This document shows, piece after piece, positions 36,153 to 46,935 of a DNA stretch of 64,000 bases; the stretch's first letter is position 1, and each line of letters begins with the position of its first letter. A program made the translations under genes and the position numbers. The stretch lies in assembly GCA_958496175.1 (NCBI GenBank), contig OY292277.1, positions 27,447,282 through 27,511,281 on the forward strand. The letters run 5' to 3'. This DNA comes from Sisyra terminalis. Taxonomy: Eukaryota > Arthropoda > Insecta > Neuroptera > Sisyridae. The notes under the pieces were generated by a model, which did no database searches, had not been told where the DNA came from, and was given only the letters and a program-made list of their open reading frames with translations.

Positions 36153-36660
36153 CGTCATTCCCTCGTTTCGAAAAGTGAGGAAATGACGATCTGAATTATA
36201 ACTTTAAATCTTAGTACACTAAGTTTACTGCTTCTGACAACCTACTTTACTGTGCATTTATTATTATGATATAGTAAATACCTCTATTTTTCTTCAATGC
36301 GAGGAAATGACGACTGAAAATGTAATCTTGAAATAATTTCCATATTTTTATTTTGGGAGTGATAGTCTAACACGTGTAAGATGACTTATATATGTGAAAT
36401 AATTGATAGTATTGTCAACAATCGATGGGAACGTTCGTGAATGATTACAGATGTGTTCATATATCGACTGTTAGTAAAGGTGTGAGGGAATTATTTTATT
36501 TTATGGAACTTTAGTTTACATTCCAAACTCAAAAGATTTTTGAAAATCTTTAATGTTTTTAATCGATTATTTAAATTCGCAAACAATTTTTTTGAAAAAT
36601 TTTTAATTTTGAAGTTCAAAAATGTGCTAATCTCAAGTTTGGGACATAGTGAGGGAATGA
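36153..36660. repeat. Cluster of GAGG(A/G)AATGA motifs with one hairpin
   Basis: CGTCATTCCCTC (36153) and GAGGAAATGACG (36177) form a 12-base stem with one mismatch. Further direct copies are GAGGAAATGACG at 36301, GAGGGAATTA at 36484 and GAGGGAATGA at 36651. The cluster is either a degraded foldback element or a set of binding sites. Confidence 0.45.
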
Positions 36661-37378
36661 TTTTCAGAGAACTATTTATTTATTATTCTATAGAGATATT
36701 CTTATGATTTAAAAATTATAATTGACTCCATTACCCTAAGAAGAGTTCTTTTCAATGAAAAAAATACCATTATAGGTCACATAGATTTTTGTAAAAATTG
36801 AAAGGAAAATAACTTCAATATTTCATGAGAATAATCCATATTTCATACTGTAGCATTTTTCTTTCCATTGTTTTCTGGAATTTTATGATTTTATCCCTAT
36901 TTGCTTTTGTAAGTGCCCAGTTTGGGATCCAAAAATGAAGACTAAGAGTACACATTGATTGGATACTTTGATTTTGAGGTACTGTGGGTATCTATTGTTT
37001 TTTAGGATAGATATAACCCAATTTACCGAATGCAACTGTTTGGTTTTTTTTATTGAGCTTAATATTACAGTTTGAGTATTAAATTCAATTTCTTTTTAGC
37101 TGTAATTCTGTTGAAATTGAACTAAAAATAGATTAATTTCTTTTTTTCCTGGATATTCCCAGATTTATTATGTTTATACGAAAGGGTTGAATACACTCTT
37201 GGAACATACTCGTTTTTGGCACCAAGTCAATGAAAGAAAGAAGGTGCTAGCGAAAGTTAGTCGTTAAAACCAAGATAGATAGCACGATTACTTATTTAGT
37301 AGGTTTTTGAGCAATGGAGGTGGAAGTTGTCTACATAAAATGTTATACATTACAAATGCATTCATTTCTCTTGGCATT

Positions 37379-37598
37379 CTCAGTAGTGATTTCACGTTAC
37401 AGCCGCGTAGGTGAACCGCGTGCTCGTTTACCAGCCGACACGGACTAAACTCTCGCAATAGAAATCGAAAATTTCGCAAAAATGACCAAACACCAATTCG
37501 ATTCGCGAAAATCATAACCATAAATATTGATTTAGCTGCGCCACTTGGAGATAAATTAAGCGGAATCTTTCAAAAAAATACCTAGTGATTGTGTTAAA
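37379..37598 (+). promoter_or_regulatory. Candidate promoter and 5' untranslated exon in CpG-richer island
   Basis: TCAGTAGT at 37380 fits the insect initiator. With A at 37382 as +1, positions +28 to +32 read AGGTG, one mismatch from the downstream promoter element. The following 150 bases are markedly richer in CpG (CAGCCGCGTAGG, ACCGCGTGCTCG, GCCGACACGGAC). A possible donor AAA|GTAAAT sits at 37598/37599. It could be the leader of the large exon at 52.9 kb or of another PKG isoform. The minus-strand 77-codon frame here is not convincing. Confidence 0.3.
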
Positions 37599-38474
37599 GT
37601 AAATAAAATGTTCTTTATTTAGTGATTGTGGTTGGTTTATACAATTTTTGGAATCAGTGAAGATGTTTGGTGTTGAACGATTTGAAGTAATTATTTTTTA
37701 TTTGCATATTTTTTTCCTTTCACCTTCCAAAATTAAGCTCAGAAATATGAACCAATTTTCCACTTAACAACCATTGTCGTAACTATAAGACCAGACTGAT
37801 AGGATTTTGGATGGAATGAAGAAATTTTAAATTAAGCATTGAAGGAAATTTTAGTGATTAATCGTTACACTTCAAGCCCTATGAATCATCTGAAATGTTT
37901 ACTCGTTACTCGAATTGACGATTGACGATTTCTCGGCAAACAATTGTGCAAAATAATTTTGGTTTGTTCAGCTTTCAGCTTGAGTCCTCAATGGAATGTG
38001 TAGCATGTGTTTCGAATAACAGCCTGTCTGTTACTCTTAAAACTTGTTTTCTTTTTACATCAAATTTCGAAAAAGTTTACTTTTACAAAGCAAATTTGAC
38101 ACTTCCACTGAAATTTCAACCTTAAAATTGCTCAAAAATTTACTCATGAGTAAACGTGCACTTAATTATCAAGACATTTTCCGTGTTTTATTTTTTTTAT
38201 TATTATTAATCTCTAACCTTGCATCGCCTAATTTTTGTATGATATTTGTTTAAACTTTGTCATTTACGTGCCAAAATTGAGGTGATTAGTAAATATAAAG
38301 AAAAAATATCACTTTTACTATCAACTTCGAAAGTTTATCGATAAGACGAGGAACAAAAAAACTACCAAATAAAGTTTAAATCAGTGGTAGACTAATTCAA
38401 ATAATCTTACAAATCACAACTCTTCGAGTTGCGTATGAAATTATAAGTTCCATCAACGTTCCCAAATATAATTC
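37599..38474. other. Non-coding, nothing recognised
   Basis: Two overlapping 67- and 69-codon frames at 37922-38253 show no domain and overlap in different frames. I treat both as chance. Confidence 0.35.
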
Positions 38475-38735
38475 ACCGAATGGCCGTTTCCCCGTATGCC
38501 TTTTTCTCTAAATTCGCTTCTCCGGATGTTTTTCTCCAAAGAACTAATCCTTCAAAAGAATTTCTCAAAGAACTAATCCCCAAATTTTGTTTTTCATTAA
38601 ATCTCAGTATATATCTCAGTAAGTAAATTAAATCTCAGTAAGTATAGTTTAAATTATACATTTACAATTCGCTGGGTTTGAAATACTTTGATTCACTTAA
38701 TTAATATAAATCTATATCCGCAATTCAAATTGTTC
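38475..38735. repeat. Interspersed repeat family J, copy 2
   Basis: Contains 'GAATGGCCGTTTCCCCGTAT', 'TTTTCTCTAAATTCGCTTCT', 'CTCCAAAGAACTAATCC' (twice nearby), then a small AAATCTCAGTA tandem and 'ATACATTTACAATTCGCTGG'. The same order occurs at 39345-39575. Confidence 0.6.
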
Positions 38736-39249
38736 ATAAGATCTACTTTTGCTATAGATTTAGTCTACGGGGGAAGAAAGGGTGAAAAATGCATACTATA
38801 TTCACTGCGTTTCAGTATAAGGTGGAGTTCAGCATCTTTTTTAAACCACTTATTACATTTTCGAGACAAAAACTCGTAAAGAAAATATATTTCTAGACCC
38901 AACTTTTGATAGCAGAATTCCGTGCGTGCTGTGCCTAAACAACTCGATTTTCCGACACTTCTTCAACCTTCAGGTTTTTACACACTAAAAATGCAATTTA
39001 TTTTTTTTTTTACTAATTACAGTGTATAAGTTGTACTATTTGTTCATAAATATGAAAACGTTGTTATAAAAATTAATAGAACGGCTGATAATTTGATTTC
39101 AATATTTCACTTTCCCGCTTTTTTTTTGAACCAGGAAAATTTATCACTATTTAATAATATGAGTTACAAATGCATTGAACTATAACTAGAAATTTTTGTC
39201 TTCTACAATCGCCTCAAAGTCCATGGTTTATGGAATTCCTCCTCAAATA

Positions 39250-39309
39250 TTGCGACTAATCGATGGTCGACCAAAATTGGTTTCGCGATCGACTTGTTTG
39301 CCACCCCAG
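39250..39309. mobile_element. hAT-type right end
   Basis: The reverse complement reads CTGGGGTGGCAAACAAGTCG followed by ATCGCGAAACC and GGTCGACCATCGAT. This suits a hAT terminus with the usual 'GGTGGC.AAC' start. The left partner was not located. Confidence 0.4.
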
Positions 39310-39344
39310 ATATATACCAAGAACTATTCTTGTCTTTCTTCATG

Positions 39345-39575
39345 ATTCACAGAATGGCTATTTCCTCGTATATATTTTTCTCTAACACCGTTTCTCCAAA
39401 TATTTTTGTTCAAAGAACTCATCCCTTGGAATAGCATTTCCCCTATTGTTATTTATTTAATCCCTGTATACGTAACTCGGGTAACTTATACATTTTTAAT
39501 TCGCTGGGTCTAGAAGATTTGAAATCACTTAATTTAAATAAATCTTCATATGCAGTTCGAATTGTTCAATTACCT
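39345..39575. repeat. Interspersed repeat family J, copy 3
   Basis: 'ACAGAATGGCTATTTCCTCG', 'TTTTTCTCTAACACCGTTTC', 'CAAAGAACTCATCCC', 'TTATACATTTTTAATTCGCT' and 'CATATGCAGTTCGAATTGTT' parallel 38475-38735 and the fragments at 16746 and 56165. Confidence 0.6.
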
Positions 39576-41869
39576 ACTATGATATTTACTGAGTATTATT
39601 CTTGTCTTTGTTTCATTTTTATTTTTCTTCGTATTTCTTATGTGTTAAAATTCACAATAAAAAAGACAAAAACTGTTATGTTTTGAATCAGAAATAATTT
39701 TTCAAATTTTGGGAAAAAATTAACCCGCGTAATGGTTTTTAGGGGAAAATTCATTTGGAAAAATGATGGAGAGCAAAATTATATCTATTTTCAACTTACA
39801 ATGAATTACAAAAATTAACATTTTTATTTATACTTTCATTACCTAATGATTGATTATTGTTTCATCAAAAAAAGTCTTTTCAAATATCGGATCTTAATAT
39901 TAATATTTACTAACTTTACATTGGAATTTTCCATTTTCAAAAATCACATGGGAAAATTTATGTCAACAATTAGTGGATCAATATTGAATTTCCATTTATG
40001 TTTTTGTTAAAAATTAAATGGTCTACAAAAACGGTTCTTATAGTTATTTTTTATGTTATTAATTCAACCGTTCGAATAATTTTAGATGTGAAAGTTTCGA
40101 GAAATTAAAAAAAATATTTTTTAAATATCTGTAACTCGCTGATTTATGATTTTTTTATGAATAATAGAAACTTTCTTCGTAAAAATCTACTGTCATAGAA
40201 TATGATCTATTTTTCTTTAATGAGTGTAAGGACTTAAAAAGTAATTGACGTTTCTTTTCTTTTTTTTGTGAACTTTACCGTCCATATCGATTGAACGTTT
40301 GAATGAATGAAAAAACCAGTAAAGACCTTTTTTGTAAAACGTATATTTACAATAATACTGCACATTGATTGAAATAATTTTTTCTCGTAACTGTACAAAA
40401 AATTAAAAGCTATTTTGTAGGGATGATTAATAACAAAGGCTCATATTTGAGGGGCTTTTTGGCCCACCCTAATCATCATATTGTAGCAAAACTATTCCAC
40501 AAAATAAAAATATTCCCTAAAACTATGATAAACTTCTCAACCTGAAAAAGTAGCTCAAAGTGTCCAACCCATATTTTAAGCGATTTAGATAAAGTTACCA
40601 AAAATCTTAAAAAATTTATCACCGAAGTTTTATGTGTATTTGCCTGAGGGAAGGTCGAATTCTTGCCCTTCTTACCTCAGAAAAAGAATTAGTGGATGTC
40701 CTGAAAATGAAACATAAATCTTTCGTAACAAAAGAGGTAGCAGGTGATTTTAAACAATGGAATGGTTCGAATTTTAAAACCGTAACTTTATTTCACTAAA
40801 TATACAGCATGATTTTTGAAAATCAATGTAATATTTTTTTGCGAAACTTGATCTTGAGATAAAATTTTCCCTTATTTGGAAATTTGTATCCTTAAATGCA
40901 CTTCTCTCGAGCTGTAGTCATCGCAAAAACTCATTGGTACTTCCTTCGTAATGAGGCATCATACTTATCGTTTATATCGTACCTATATTTTTCCTCCTTC
41001 GGATAAAATAACTTAAATTGCTAATTTAATGGGCAAAGGGATAGAGACTAATTCCGACAATATGTATTGATTAATCTTGTAAAATTAAATAATTTGCATT
41101 TATATAGCAAAAAATTAACAAATGTGTGCAGTCAATTTTAAACAACCAAATATAAATACCTGCTAAAATATAGAAAATTCTCATAAAAATTCAACCTTAA
41201 TTGTACAAACAAATTTCCTGTAATATCAATATTTGAAAGTGTTTTTCCAGTTTTTCAATGTTTTCATTTGTAATCAAAATAATTATATTAAATTTAACAA
41301 GTGGAGGCTAATTGTAGCAAGGTGAAAGATTTTTTTTAACTTTGGCGTCGTCGTAGTTAGCGGTTTGGTTAATAAAAATAAATGAGAGAAATTTCAAATG
41401 TTGTAATTAGCAATTTAAAATTAATTTCATTTCGAAAATATGCATACGATAGATGATAATTGTTAATTTCAAAAAGAAAGAATCGAAAGAAATATGTTTT
41501 TACATTTAAATTACCTTTTGTAGAAAGTCATTTAGTAGATCTGATAAAATACAATGAAGAAAATTAATTTGAATTTTTATATATGTATTTATTTCAATAT
41601 GGAAAATACAAGTCTCAGATTATTTTTAACAAAAACAAGACGGTAAAACAGTTATAGTTTTTATCGACATACCATGCTTAGAAGAGTTGTTATGGGAAAC
41701 AGTTTTAAAATAAGTTTTTCATTGTCGTTTTCGTTTAAATTAGCAAAGCATTGCTTATTCCTTGAAAAAAGGAAAATAAGTGCTAACGAAAAAATAATTT
41801 TGAACAAAAAAGAACAGTCACTAAATTGATTTTGGATTATAAGTATCATAGTGAAACATAGTGTACCAC
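39576..41869. other. Non-coding intronic or intergenic DNA
   Basis: No gene, RNA or repeat partner was recognised in this AT-rich stretch. Confidence 0.4.
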
Positions 41870-42022
41870 CAAGGTTTATAAAATACACAGGTGACCTCAT
41901 GCGCTACGTGACGTATCCAGAAGAAACTCGTATATATCTTCAGATTGATTCAAATTTTAAAATTCTTCGTATGACGTATTTTTTTTTTCTAATGGGGCAA
42001 CCTGTGTAATTTATAAACCTTA
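41870..42022. mobile_element. MITE family C, full 153-bp copy
   Basis: Left CAAGGTTTATAAAATACACA followed by GG; right reverse complement TAAGGTTTATAAATTACACA followed by GG. It has the same length, and the same internal 'GTGACGTATCCAGAAGAAAC' and 'TTCTAATGGGGCAACC', as 60053-60205 in inverted orientation. The flanking 9-mers (GTGTACCAC left, GTGTAACCT right) agree only in part. Confidence 0.8.
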
Positions 42023-43331
42023 GTGTAACCTTAGTGTAAGTACCACCCTAAATTTTGTTTCCAGTTCCCTTTTTTCGAAACATGAAACCGATTAGTTTTC
42101 AGTGGGAAATTTAACAGGCCTGGAAATGACATGGTTACTGGGAAAACCAGGAATAAGTCTGGGGATTTTGGCAAAAAAATGGAAAAAAAATTTCAATTGT
42201 GTTCGATATCAAATTCCAAATTTTTTTTTCGTGTGGTTCGATAATCTGAAAAGTTGACACAAATGCGATACTTCTTACGGTACTCTCCGTAAATAGGTTC
42301 CTTGAAAATGCTGTACTGTGTGAAACCGTATTATACGAGATCTTGAGTTAGTATAAAAAGGGGGGTTACGTTCCTAAAATTGATTGAATAACCAATCGTA
42401 AACTTTTTTTTATTGGAAAAATATTATCTTCACTCTCAGATCTTTTTTGTTCATTTAAAGTTTTTGTATCTGCTTCCTTCTTTAAAATGTCTGTAATTTG
42501 GTTGTAGGTTTTTACCATGGCATTGTATACTTCTCAGTATTGACCTAAACAGTTTTACAGTTCCCATTTGAATTTTTGGGTTTTTTCAGCGGAAGGGTCT
42601 GCATTCAAAAAATGCTGTTATACCTAAGATGTCATGTTGTAAAAGGATTCCCGCAATTTATAAATCGTGTTATAAGATGCCGTGTTGTGGGAGAGCGGGA
42701 TACTTGTACAATAGTGCCTGAATGTTGGTTGCAATTTTATGACATTAAATTTACATATCTAATTTTCATCGCACTAACCGAAAACTGCAATGACTTCTAG
42801 CACCTTTCTTTAATCATTACCGAAGATTTGGGTCTGCAAAGGATCGCGATTGAGGTATTAAAATCGAAGATTGAATCGTGTTCAAAACTCCGGTCCGGTA
42901 TGCAGTATTCTTGTTTTAGTACCCTAATAAATATTCCATTAAGTTTTATAGTATGTACCATATATTTACCTACAATATAAAAGCATTAGCAATAACAAGT
43001 TTAGTAAATCAAATTTAGATTTATGAATTCTGGAGAGAAGAAATACTGCCAGTTGATTTTTTATTTTAAGCTGATTGCATCTTACAATGTCAAAGGAGTC
43101 GGACACTCTTTTATTGAGCAAAGACTCAATTATGTCATGAATATTAAATTTAATATGTTAAGAAATTTCCGAAATGAAATACTGCAATTACAAATGAAAT
43201 ATGTAGCACTTGATTCAACAAAAATCATGTTTTCTGTTTAATCCAGAAGAACAATGCCAATCATGTCAATGCTATTTTTTACCCAAGCGAGCTCCAAAAT
43301 AAGAAATGCTTCTGTCATAAAATCAGTAAGA
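42023..43331. other. Non-coding, nothing recognised
   Basis: Two 74- and 72-codon frames (42576-42800 and 43023-43241) show no domain, no repeat partner and no good splice context. They are left uncalled. Confidence 0.35.
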
Positions 43332-43655
43332 TTTTTTCGTTAAGTTTGAACTGTTTAAACATTATATAAAATATATTGTGGTCTAATTTATGTAATAGAA
43401 TTTACAAATGGGACCAATAAACATAAATTTGAACAAAAGCTCAAACAAAAATTGCCCCAGATACGTATTTTGATTGTCAAGCAATCTTATACTACTTGAT
43501 GACCACTGAAGAAGATTGCTTGGCAATCGAAATACAAATCTGGAGCAATTTGTCAAAAATACATTTTGTTTGAACTATTTCTTTGTGTTTATTTTCTAAA
43601 TTATATTACATAAATTATACGACAATTTATTTTATATATTGTTTAACTTTATACA
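43332..43655. repeat. Foldback MITE family A, copy 6 (full palindrome)
   Basis: Both arms are present: 'AAATATATTGTGGTCTAATT', 'CAGATACGTATTTTGATTGT' and 'CAAGCAATCTT' on the left. Their reverse complements 'AAGATTGCTTGGCAATCGAA', 'ATACAAATCTGGAGCAA' and 'AATTATACGACAATTTATTT' are on the right. The transcript would form a hairpin of more than 100 bp. Confidence 0.8.
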
Positions 43656-46004
43656 AGACCCCTGTTATTTTTAACTAAAACATAATCAAAACCAATATTT
43701 TATAAGATCAAAAAATATAATTTTTTTCTCAATGAAACTGGATTGTAGAAATCAGTTTTGAAAAAAACCATTTAGTCATTATTAGTTGGCTTCAATTATA
43801 AGTTTCGTTTATGAAGCCACGATTTCAGAAAGGCTTTTTAAGGCTTTAATTTGAGTGTGGGGCAACCGAAACTAGTTTTTTTTCTTCTTTGATAAATGGA
43901 TTGGATGAAGCTTATACCAAAAAATGCCGCAAGGCATTGAAATTTTGGTAGCCGGACGGTTTATTTAAGTCAAGTTTTGGAGAGTATAATTTTGAATATT
44001 TATGTTCAATTTGATTGAAATTTGCACTTGAAAATGTAATGGTAAAAGAACAGATGTCTGAGACAAAAAAAAAAATGTAATATCAAAAAGGAGATTGTAC
44101 GATCTTCGTTTCAAACTTGTTGAAGTTGCTTGTCGGTGTTTTCGATTGCAGAAGACTTCGTTTTCGTGACTCAGCTTTTGAAAATGAGAGTGGTAATATT
44201 TAACTTGTTTATATAAAATTTATTCTTTCGCTTTGTTACGATAATATATATAAATATAGTATGCTAAGTTTGTCGGAAAGGGGAGATGGTTTTATTTTCT
44301 TTATTGCGAGCTAGTAACCTTTTATTCGGAATAGAAATAGGTCTCTGTCTTGTCTTGAAAGTTTTGTAATTTATTCATTTGAATATTTGCACGACACGCC
44401 GCGGTATATCGTTTTAATAATAAATCGGTACGAATATGAAATTAAAATGGAAAGAAAAAAATGCGTGTTATTATGTCTTTCTTAATAGATTTCTATAATT
44501 ACTTTTTGCAAGTAGCGTTTAATTGGAAAAAAAAGTAGTGTGACGAAAATTGCGCGATTTAACTAAAGAAAAATAGGTTTGGTTTTGCGGTTTCACAATT
44601 TGGGTTGTCCATGATACATTGAGGGTATGATTCTGTGAAATTGGCAGATGGTTTTACTATTTTTTTATAAACAGAAGACGTTTTTGAAATGTTTAGATGC
44701 GGATGTGATGATTGCGTCATATCGTTGGATATCAGTCAGCGTTTAATTTAAACAAACCAGATTAGCCAGAAAAAAATTAGAGTTATTAAACATGCGTCTT
44801 CTCTTCGTTATATATTATTAGATTGTAAATTGAATAAAAAAGTCAATTACTTAATGAAATGAGAATAAAATCATCAATTAAATGACAACTCTAAAGAAAA
44901 TCAATTTCATTTAATATTTCGTGAAGAAAACTCTGCTATAGTTTTGAACTTTTGACTCGGTTTTTCGGCCTCGATTTTAAATAAATTCAATCGTCCTACA
45001 TTAACTTTACTATTTAGTTTGGCTATTTGTAAATCGCTAAAACAGATGTTAGATTTCAAATATTATTGTAAATATTACTAATTTTTTTTTAGTATTTCGA
45101 TTTACCAATCACAAATTTTAAGATTGCCAATTATTTATACCTAGACGCCAAAAGTCAATATTATAAAGATTAAAAACATATGGAATAATTTTGCTTGAAA
45201 TCTGTCGATTACTGTACAAAATTGCAGCTTCTTATTTTTGTTGAATATATATATCTACTAGTAAAACCTGGTTCAATACATGATCTTGAGACCTTGGACC
45301 TCAGTGTATAGGATTTGTTTCCTTGAATTTCAGTTCATTAACTATTATTTGGGATAAATATGGGCCTCTTATGGCGTTTTCATCTCACAATTTAGATTTA
45401 AAATAAACTCTTTTTTTTCTTTTGTAATAAGCCTTTAAGTTCATTTATATTGCTAATCACAAACAATTCTTTTTTCTCACTTTTACGTTTCCTTCTCTCA
45501 TAAAATATTGTAAAGTACAATAAGGAACTTCAAACAAACAATAAACGTTTAAAATTAAAAACGAGAATTCTGCTTAATTGAAATAGACAAAAATTTGTTC
45601 GATAAGGATTAGATTTAATGAATCATTCGTCAGAAATCTGGAACTCAATGCAGGTTTGGAAGAGATCACAGAGATGGCGCTTTATTCGCGCTGTTAGTTA
45701 TAGTTGAATTGGGGATGATCTAACATTAGCATTTAAGTAATGTATTTAAGCTATAAAAAGATATTATTATATTGTAAAAAATACTAAAGTCGTTGTTTTT
45801 TTGAATTCTTTAACTTTTAAGTGAAAAAAAAACTGAATTGTAAATTAGTATTATATATTTGATAACTGTCTTCCCATGGAGAATATTTGAGCAAAACGAA
45901 GATTGGGACACAACTGGAGTGTGTATGGTTGATTTGATAACAGCACTATTTGTATGAAATGCTGCCTTACAATAATTGTCAGTTAAAGAATTAGGTTTAT
46001 TTAT
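43656..46004. other. Non-coding intronic or intergenic DNA
   Basis: Mostly AT-rich. A slightly CpG-richer stretch with ACGACACGCCGCGG lies near 44390. No gene was recognised. Confidence 0.4.
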
Positions 46005-46185
46005 TTTTTTATTGTTATTTACCGTTGTTTTATAACTGCCAAAGTTTTTAGTAACTCTAGAGATAATCAAAATTCGTAAATCAAGAAATATCGAAAATTG
46101 GCCCGATATGATACTAGAACCCAACACCTACCAGTGTTAGAGCAACCACCTTGACTACTCGGCCACCAGTAAGCTCTCAGGGATA
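46005..46185 (-). repeat. tRNA-derived SINE, copy 2
   Basis: Reverse complement: A box TGGCCGAGTAG (46155-46165), 'TCAAGGTGGTTGCTCTAACA', B-box-like GGTTCTAGTAT (46111-46121), then the shared body with 'TTTACGAATTTTGATTA' and 'CTCTAGAGTTACTAAAAAC'. The head looks like a class with a long variable arm (Leu or Ser type). The 105-codon minus frame here is an artefact. Confidence 0.75.
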
Positions 46186-46712
46186 TTACTAGGCACTTAA
46201 TTATTAAGTACATTTTGGGGTTGTTTTTTATAGGTAATTCTATTCGAGAATAATAATAACAAATATCATTAAATAGTAATGTCGCAATAGTTTATTTTTT
46301 ATTGTTCTCAAAGTAACTTTTCTTTAGTTATCTCATTTTGTTTTGGTCTCCTCTACCTTATTCTTGAGTATAATTTTTACCAAAGCTTCAAATAAATACT
46401 CCAATAACTGGAGTAAAAAAAATTAGTAGGTATTTGCCTGTTTGTGTTCTGTTCATAAGAATATTTCCAAATTATGAAATTTCATTGTTCAACTGAATCC
46501 GGTTTGTGGCACCTGCTCTTCTACGTTTTGTTTTATTTTTCAATTTAAAAGTGTTGCAATTATGAATTAATACCGACATTAATATTAACATTACTGTTTG
46601 TAAATTTTTGTTCTTTTTCATATATACACATCAATAATGTCTTTTTAATAGTTGGTATTTATCAAAAAAAAAAAAGTTTTCATGCTATGAATACTACTGA
46701 AATGCTTTTATA
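46186..46712. other. Non-coding, nothing recognised
   Basis: AT-rich spacer between a SINE and a hAT element. Confidence 0.4.
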
Positions 46713-46720
46713 GTTTAAAA

Positions 46721-46927
46721 CAGTGCTTCTTAATCTGGATTCAATTGAACTCTAAGGGTTCGATGAGTCTGTCTCGCGGGTTCGGCGATTTTGTTCATTT
46801 AGGTAACCTATGTATTAATATATACCTATTTGGAAAAATCATATTTAATTTTTTCAATTATGAAGAATTCGAGGAATACACTTATGAACTGGAGGGAGTC
46901 GGTTCCTTTAATAAGGTTAAACCACTG
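46721..46927. mobile_element. hAT MITE with 8-bp target duplication
   Basis: Left end CAGTGCTTCTTAATCTGG; right end reverse complement CAGTGGTTTAACCTTATT. Flanked by GTTTAAAA (46713-46720) and GTTTAAAG (46928-46935), a 7-of-8 matching duplication of the length expected for hAT transposases. At 207 bp it is non-autonomous. The 62-codon frame inside is not a gene. Confidence 0.75.
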
Positions 46928-46935
46928 GTTTAAAG

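Noticed and set aside
37288..37521. 77-codon minus-strand frame over the CpG island
   Set aside because: No domain; the CpG content is better explained by a promoter or leader than by this frame.
41661..41900. 79-codon minus-strand frame and its relative at 60022-60225 sharing a PVYFINLG segment
   Set aside because: The shared segment is the terminal repeat of MITE family C, not a conserved protein.
45810..46127. 105-codon minus-strand frame
   Set aside because: Its N-terminal third is the body of a SINE and the rest is AT-rich DNA.
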